Positions 30,935-35,708 of a stretch of 35,708 nucleotides of DNA are shown one piece after another. This DNA comes from Kiritimatiellia bacterium (GTDB taxonomy: Bacteria > Verrucomicrobiota > Kiritimatiellia > RFP12 > UBA1067). Location: positions 1 through 35,708 of the forward strand of contig JAFWBO010000064.1 in assembly GCA_017507065.1 (NCBI GenBank), written 5' to 3'. Below the pieces are notes generated by a model. The model was not told where the DNA came from. It was given only the letters and a program-made list of their open reading frames with translations, and ran no database searches. Numbering within the stretch: the stretch's first letter is position 1; every line of letters starts with the position of its first letter. A program made the translations under genes and the position numbers.

Positions 30935-33684
30935 TCCCTCGCCCCCGCGGGTTTCGGCTGATTTTCGCCATCGCGTATTTCTTTGACAAGAGCTTTCAGC
31001 TGAGCCTGCTCCTTTTCGTACTCGGCATTCTGCTGCCTAATCTCCTCGGAGTGGAGCTTCTCCCACTCCTTGCGATCTCTTTCATCCATCTTTTCGAGCG
31101 TCTTGGCGCGCTCGAGTTTCCACTTCTCGATTTCTTTTCTCGCCGCACGCTCCTCGTCCTGCTTCTTGGCCTCGTCTTTGAGGCGGCGCATCTGCTCTTT
31201 CTTGGCGACGGGATCTGCCAGTTTGGATGCGCTCCAGCCGTTGTCGTCCCAAGGCGACTGATCAGACATAGCCTTCTTGCGGCGGGCGGCCTCCATCTGC
31301 GCCGATTTCGCATCGTCGAGAACGTAAGGAGTCATGAAAACGAGCAGTTCCTTGCGTGTCTCCATCTGCGTGACGCTCCCGAAAAGCCATTTGCCTACCC
31401 ACGGAATGTCTTTCAAGACCGGGATGCCCGTCTCGCGGTCGGATTTGTATTTTTCGGTAAGGCCGCCGAGAACGACAGTCTGCATGTTGTCGAGAAGAAT
31501 GTCCGCCGTCATCTTGCGCATGAGCGAAGTGTCGATCGTCGCTTCGTCCTGCTTTCCGCCGCCTCCGTCGACAAGAATCGTCTGCCCGGCGCCGAGCTGG
31601 GAATATTCCTCTTCGACTTTGAGCATTACCGTTCCGTTGGGATTTATCTTCGGCGTCACTTTTATTTTTATGCCGATATCCTTTGAATCGTATTTGGGCG
31701 TCCGGACATACGTGGAATACGAAGTGGACGACTCGTATCCGGCGAAAAACTTGCGGGCCTCGGTAGCGTCTATCGTAGCCTCTTTGTTGTCTACCGTCAT
31801 GATTATCGGCGAAGCGAGATATTTCGCACGGTTGTCGCTCTGCGAAGCCTTTATGACGGCGGCGAGATTGAGTTTGTCGGATTTGAGCAGATAGTTTATG
31901 CCCGAGCCGATCGGATTCGCCGCGCCGAACGCGCTGGAAGCGGTAGTCGCCGACACGGCGTTGGTAAACATGTTCTGGAGTGCCGTCACGCCAGCGCCGC
32001 TGCCGCCGCCGCCCAGACCGGAGCTTCCCCTGTTGGCAAATCCGTCGCGGACGCCGTCTTTCTTCCCGCGGAGGACCCAGTCGATACCGGTGGACAAATC
32101 ATCTCCGAGCGTGACTTCGATTATCGCCGTCTCGATAAGCACCTGGCTGAGCTTAACGTCCATAGATTCGATTATCTGCTCTATCGCCGGGAAGTCCTCG
32201 GTCCGCGCCATCACGACAAGGCCGTTGATGCGCTTGTCGGCAAGAACCGTCACATTCTCCTTTGAAAGCTCTCCCGCCTTCGACGCGCCCTGCGAGCGCT
32301 GGTTTGCCGCAACCGCGCGCGAGGCCGGCGACGAGCCCGTTGTGCCGCGCGTGAGATTGCTGTTTGTTCCGGTCGTCGCGCCGGTGGCCTGCTTGGACGT
32401 CGATTTCGAGCTTGCGGAATTGCCGATGAGATCGTTGATCATCGCGGAAACGTCTTCGGCCTCGGCGTATTTGAGACGGTAGACTTTGACCTGCACGTCA
32501 GGCGTCGTCTCGACATCGAGCTGCTCGATCACTTTGTCGAAGAAGTCCATGTTCGACTTCATGGTGACGATGATGAGCTTGTTCGAGCGCTCGTCCGCGA
32601 TTATGAGGACCTTGCCGCGTATCATGCCGCGGTCGGCATCGGAAACGCTCGTGACGAGGCTCGCGACATTCTGCGGCGCCGCAGGCTCTTTAGAGGCCGC
32701 TCCGCCCATGCCCGGACGGCGCAGAAGCGACGTGCCGCCGGCCGACATGGACCCGAACCGCATGGAGCCGATCTGCGACGCGGGATTCTGCTGCGTTTTG
32801 CCGTTCTTCTCCTGCTCTTTCTGCGATTCCGTGACGATCTGCTCGAGCGCGGTTTTTATCTCGGAGGCCGCCGCATGCTTGATCTGGCGGACGAACACGT
32901 TCTCGAGGACGGGCGATGAAATGTCTATCGCGCGGGCTATCTCCACCATCCTGTTTATGTTCATCTGCGAATCGGTGACGAGAATCTTGTTCGTGCGCTC
33001 GAACACCTGGAGCAGCCCCGAATTCGACTTGAAGCCTTCGAGCGCCTTCTGCGCCTCGTCGACGGGGATGTTTTTGAAATCTATCATCATCGACACCACG
33101 TTCTCGAGCTCGGGAAGCGGCTCGCCGTCGGGGTTGGACACGAGCGGGATGCCCGTCTTGCGCACGTCCTTTCTCGGCAGCGCGCGCACGAATTTCTCGC
33201 CGAACGGTTCGAAATGGATGCCGTTCATCTCCATGACCGTCTCGATGGCCCGTATCTGCTCTTCTTTCGAGAGTTTCTGCCCGGGAAGAGACTGGAGAGT
33301 TATGGAAACGGCCGGCGTCTGCGGATCTTTGAGGACGGTGCGCTCGACGAGCTTGCCGTACACCTCGAAAACCATGTCGCTTGGCGCTTCTTTGAAGTTG
33401 AGATCCGACGAGCCGGCGTCCGACTCCGCGGCCGACGCCGTAGCCACGGCGTTCGCCGAGGGCTTTTTCGCGGCGTTCCTGCCGGAAGCGCCCGCTTTCC
33501 CGGCGGCAGTGGCGGACGGCGAAAGCGACGGCGTCCTCGAAAGCGCTCCGCTCCGCGACACGTTCTGCGCGCGGTGCAGCCCCAGACGGCTTGTGCCGGA
33601 CGCCGGCGCATCGGCCGCGACGGCGGCAAAGACGGCGGCAAAGGCCGCAGCGAAAGCAATCAACATCGTGTTTCTACCGGTCAT
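30931..33684 (-). CDS. Secretin, GspD/PilQ family, with long charged C-terminal extension
   Basis: The 917-residue outer-membrane secretin has a signal peptide (cleavage near AVAADA, residue 24) and a Ser/Ala-rich linker (28-92). An N0/STN-like domain lies at about 95-170. Repeated N-domains lie at about 195-253, 258-393 and 396-510, with low-complexity Gly/Ser/Thr insertions at about 300-345 and 423-470. The secretin core runs from about 515 to 790: IETAIIEVTLGDDLSTGIDW, VTPKINPNGTVMLKVEEEYS, and TVVLGGLTEKYKSDRETGIP followed by VLKDIPWVGKWLFG. Beyond VFMTPYVL the protein continues for about 125 residues of strongly charged, probably coiled helix. It follows the PilO-like gene with a four-base overlap and is followed by the coiled-coil gene. 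It may serve type II secretion or type IV pili. Confidence 0.92.
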   Translation of the reverse strand: MTGRNTMLIAFAAAFAAVFAAVAADAPASGTSRLGLHRAQNVSRSGALSRTPSLSPSATAAGKAGASGRNAAKKPSANAVATASAAESDAGSSDLNFKEAPSDMVFEVYGKLVERTVLKDPQTPAVSITLQSLPGQKLSKEEQIRAIETVMEMNGIHFEPFGEKFVRALPRKDVRKTGIPLVSNPDGEPLPELENVVSMMIDFKNIPVDEAQKALEGFKSNSGLLQVFERTNKILVTDSQMNINRMVEIARAIDISSPVLENVFVRQIKHAAASEIKTALEQIVTESQKEQEKNGKTQQNPASQIGSMRFGSMSAGGTSLLRRPGMGGAASKEPAAPQNVASLVTSVSDADRGMIRGKVLIIADERSNKLIIVTMKSNMDFFDKVIEQLDVETTPDVQVKVYRLKYAEAEDVSAMINDLIGNSASSKSTSKQATGATTGTNSNLTRGTTGSSPASRAVAANQRSQGASKAGELSKENVTVLADKRINGLVVMARTEDFPAIEQIIESMDVKLSQVLIETAIIEVTLGDDLSTGIDWVLRGKKDGVRDGFANRGSSGLGGGGSGAGVTALQNMFTNAVSATTASSAFGAANPIGSGINYLLKSDKLNLAAVIKASQSDNRAKYLASPIIMTVDNKEATIDATEARKFFAGYESSTSYSTYVRTPKYDSKDIGIKIKVTPKINPNGTVMLKVEEEYSQLGAGQTILVDGGGGKQDEATIDTSLMRKMTADILLDNMQTVVLGGLTEKYKSDRETGIPVLKDIPWVGKWLFGSVTQMETRKELLVFMTPYVLDDAKSAQMEAARRKKAMSDQSPWDDNGWSASKLADPVAKKEQMRRLKDEAKKQDEERAARKEIEKWKLERAKTLEKMDERDRKEWEKLHSEEIRQQNAEYEKEQAQLKALVKEIRDGENQPKPAGARE

Positions 33685-34244
33685 TTTCCACGCTCCTTGC
33701 CTGTTTCAACGGCGCCGCTCCTCATATAGGCGCACGTGAGGGTGAACGAACCTTTGAGATAGCCTTTTTTCGAACTCGGACGGAACGATATAGAGCGCAT
33801 GTCGAACATGCCTTCGCCGCCTCCGGACTCCATCGCATGGATGAACTTCACGAGATTTTCCCACGCGCCTTCCCATCCCTTCACTTCGATCGGCAGTTCG
33901 AGTACGTCGCCGGCCTCCGTTTCTTTCCCGGCCTGGCGAGAAGAGATCTGTATGTAGTTCGCGGCCGCCGCCACGTCCATCCTTTTGAGCCACGTAGTAT
34001 CGGTAGACCGGCCTTCTTCAAACACCGGCATGTTGGCCTTTTCGCTTTCGTAGGCGTCGAACCATTTTCGCTTTTCGGAGATGAGCTTCTTCTCCGACTC
34101 GTATTTTTTCACGGCGTTCGCATACGCCTTTTTCGCTCTTTTCAGGCTGTCGGACTGCACGAGAAACCACAACGCCGCCGTCGCCGCATACAGCAAGACG
34201 ATGCCGAACGCGGCAAGAACGGCCTTTTCTTTCAGAGATTTCAC
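33681..34244 (-). CDS. PilO/GspM-like inner-membrane assembly protein
   Basis: The 187-residue protein has one N-terminal membrane helix (residues 8-29, AVLAAFGIVLLYAATAALWF), then a coiled-coil stretch (32-70). A periplasmic domain has VLELPIEVKGWEGAWENLVKF in windows, reminiscent of the ferredoxin-like fold of PilO and GspM. I chose the GTG at 34244 because AAAGGAGG lies just upstream and it forms a GTGA overlap with the preceding gene. The ATG at 34271 precedes that site. The family relation rests on topology, size and position between a GspL/PilM-like gene and a secretin, not on a sharp motif. Confidence 0.75.
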   Translation of the reverse strand: MKSLKEKAVLAAFGIVLLYAATAALWFLVQSDSLKRAKKAYANAVKKYESEKKLISEKRKWFDAYESEKANMPVFEEGRSTDTTWLKRMDVAAAANYIQISSRQAGKETEAGDVLELPIEVKGWEGAWENLVKFIHAMESGGGEGMFDMRSISFRPSSKKGYLKGSFTLTCAYMRSGAVETGKERGK

Positions 34245-35461
34245 CTGCCGTCCTCCTTTGCGAACCTGCATTCAATATCGAAGCGTTGGCTGCCGCCCTT
34301 GCCTGCCGACGGCCCCGTGAGGACGACTTCGGCGAAAAGCGGCTCGCCCTCAGCGCCCTCCGCCGACGAAAGCGCGTCTTTGAACTCGTAGACGGACGCC
34401 GCGACCGCGGCCTCGCCGGAAAAGCGCACGTCCTCGTCGCGCTTGAAATTCCAGCTCGTGAGCACAACGCCCTGCGGAAGACGTTCGGATACGGTCTTCA
34501 AAATCTCGAGAACGCCGGTGGAATGGTCGGAATACTTCCTGACGAGCTTCACCTTCTCGCGCATTTCGCTGACTTCGCGGTATTTCTTCGAGTGTTCGCG
34601 CGACAGGCCTTTTACGCGGTCGGCCATGAAGCCGTACGCCGCCGGCACCGCAAACATCGCCGCCGCCGCGACAAACCACACGGCGAGAGCGGAGACCGCC
34701 CATTTCCTGAGCTTGCGTTTGAAACGCGTCTCTTCGAGGACTTCGCCCCACGACGCGGGCAGCGCGTTGAGAGTGCCTTCCTCGCCGGTCCTTTCCGAAA
34801 CGGCCTCGATGACGCGCTCTCTCGGCGGAGCCGCCACCCGGCGCACCGGGGCGATGCCGCCCCAATCGGCCTCTATGCCGCCCACCGCGACTATTTCGTC
34901 GAGAGGCGCCGCGCAATCGCTCTTCTCGGCTTCGATCATGAGAAAGAGAACTTCGTTTTTCAGATCGGTAGATTTATGCGCGCTCCTCAGCGCGAGGAGC
35001 GACTCGCCGTCGAGAACCGCAAGCGCGAGATAATCGCCCTCGGGGATGGCCACGACCCTGCGCCCGGCAGACGATATCTCAGGCCACAGGGCGCGCAGCT
35101 CGCCGAAAACGAGCGCATCGATGCGCACCACTTCAAGTTTGGCTTCGTCGAGGGCGGCGGCTATATCGTCCACCGACTCTTCGGGCACCGCGAAAGCCGC
35201 GACGCATTTCGAGGATGCGTCTTCGCGCAGCATTTCGCACGATACGGTCAGTTCGGCATCGGGATATGGCGTCATGGAGGCGAGCTCGGCTCGGGCTATT
35301 TCGTCGCCTCTTTCCATTTCTTCGCCGTGGAACGCCAGCACCTTCACGAGCATGCGGTAGAGAGGCAAAGCAAGCACGGCTTCGCGGCTCTTCGCCGTGA
35401 AGCCCTCCACGCTTGCGCGCCCGTCCGAGAAGACGGCAACTGGCACTCTCTCCACCATCAC
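34241..35461 (-). CDS. GspL/PilM-PilN-like inner-membrane platform protein
   Basis: The 406-residue protein has a cytoplasmic N-terminal part of about 250 residues resembling the actin-like fold of PilM/GspL, ending with EIVAVGGIEADWGGI. A single membrane helix (253-278, AVSALAVWFVAAAAMFAVPAAYG) is followed by a coiled coil (280-310) and a PilN-like periplasmic domain (VLEILKTVSERLPQGVVLTS in windows). PilM and PilN functions thus appear fused, as in GspL of type II secretion. The frame starts GTG-ATG; with ATG 35458 the -10 box lies eight bases upstream, so the mRNA would be leaderless. Akkermansia's Amuc_1098-1101 pilus-like locus has similar neighbours, as I recall it. Confidence is moderate for the exact family. 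Confidence 0.78.
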   Translation of the reverse strand: MMVERVPVAVFSDGRASVEGFTAKSREAVLALPLYRMLVKVLAFHGEEMERGDEIARAELASMTPYPDAELTVSCEMLREDASSKCVAAFAVPEESVDDIAAALDEAKLEVVRIDALVFGELRALWPEISSAGRRVVAIPEGDYLALAVLDGESLLALRSAHKSTDLKNEVLFLMIEAEKSDCAAPLDEIVAVGGIEADWGGIAPVRRVAAPPRERVIEAVSERTGEEGTLNALPASWGEVLEETRFKRKLRKWAVSALAVWFVAAAAMFAVPAAYGFMADRVKGLSREHSKKYREVSEMREKVKLVRKYSDHSTGVLEILKTVSERLPQGVVLTSWNFKRDEDVRFSGEAAVAASVYEFKDALSSAEGAEGEPLFAEVVLTGPSAGKGGSQRFDIECRFAKEDGR

Positions 35462-35466
35462 GCCGT

Positions 35467-35475
35467 ATTATACCA
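35467..35475 (-). promoter_or_regulatory. Extended -10 promoter of the secretin-led unit
   Basis: The minus strand reads TGGTATAATACGG, with TATAAT at 35467-35472. No good -35 is seen; A/T-rich GTTTAAAACG lies upstream. The -10 ends eight bases before ATG 35458 and five before GTG 35461, so transcription should start at or next to the start codon. Confidence 0.72.
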
Positions 35476-35539
35476 TTTTTTACGCCGTTTTAAACGATAA
35501 TTGTTGATACGGCCGAAAAATTGCGGAGTGCCGCCCGTT

Positions 35540-35708
35540 TCACCGCGATTGGCCGGCGATGCCGTTTTTCCTGAAGACGCCGGGGCCGTATATCGTCTTC
35601 CAGTCGTCGCGCATGGAAACCGGGATCCATCCGTTTTCCAGCGATGCCTTGCGCATTTTTTCCGCTTTGGCAGCATCGCCGTATTCGCGCACGGTGTCGT
35701 CGCAAAGA
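35540..35708 (-). CDS. C-terminal end of an unidentified protein, 5' part outside the window
   Basis: My translation of the frame open to the right edge gives 55 residues: LCDDTVREYGDAAKAEKMRK, then ASLENGWIPVSMRDDWKTIY, then GPGVFRKNGIAGQSR and TGA at 35540-35542. The composition is protein-like and the frame has no stop up to the edge. The DD near the start and the Lys/Arg helices could suit the end of a HAD-type phosphatase, but this is too short to name. About 65 bases separate it from the next -10 box; I see no clear terminator there. Confidence 0.6.
   Translation of the reverse strand, partial: LCDDTVREYGDAAKAEKMRKASLENGWIPVSMRDDWKTIYGPGVFRKNGIAGQSR

Overview
The window is GC-rich bacterial chromosome with housekeeping content. 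Every protein gene lies on the minus strand; only three tRNA genes are on the plus strand. Genes are packed with ATGA, GTGA or TGATG overlaps, so most of it is a series of long polycistronic units. I saw no mobile element, CRISPR array, phage gene or long repeat. Gene content (LpxL-type lipid A acyltransferase, secretin, plant-type phosphofructokinase, bL25-bS6-SSB-bS18-bL9 cluster, DUF3857/transglutaminase protein) indicates a Gram-negative-type cell. A PVC-group bacterium (Verrucomicrobiota, Kiritimatiellota or Lentisphaerota) is my best guess, as inference only.

Layout from low to high coordinates. (1) 1-1134: start of the division/cell-wall cluster, mraZ then rsmH, running off the left edge. 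(2) 1287-1573, plus strand: tRNA-Gly, tRNA-Leu, tRNA-Ser, divergent from mraZ. (3) 1618-5732: rplY-rpsF-ssb-rpsR-rplI followed by a U32-family protein and a HAD phosphatase. (4) 5932-14084: tkt-purB-glnA-hisD-folE-pfk, joining ribose-5-phosphate supply, purine, glutamine, histidine and pterin steps to glycolysis, and closed by a clear terminator. (5) 14162-19970: a DEDDh exonuclease, a chromate-transporter ORF that continues without a stop into a large DUF3857/transglutaminase protein, and a Gph-like phosphatase. (6) 20039-23301: rpmJ-rpsM-rpsK-rpsD-rpoA-rplQ-rpsU, closed by a strong terminator. (7) 23438-35461: GspL/PilM-like, PilO/GspM-like, secretin, Ala-rich coiled-coil protein, ychF, lpxL-like acyltransferase, acyl-CoA ligase, an unknown small protein, a ROK-like kinase and an APH/NahK-like kinase. 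(8) 35540-35708: 3' end of an unidentified gene.

Seven sites read TATAAT. Six carry the extended element TGRTATAAT and three carry the -35 word CACTTGCRT. These sites divide the window into the units above. At tkt, the gspL-like gene and the internal start of the DUF3857 protein, the -10 box ends only 8-10 bases before the start codon, so the transcripts would be essentially leaderless. mraZ may be a fourth case.

The most unusual locus is 14800-19503. There the last predicted membrane helix of a chromate transporter is also the signal peptide of a 1215-residue DUF3857/transglutaminase protein, and an internal promoter-like site lies just before that second start. Second in interest is the compact secretin locus: its secretin has a long charged C-terminal extension and is followed by a membrane-anchored coiled-coil protein.
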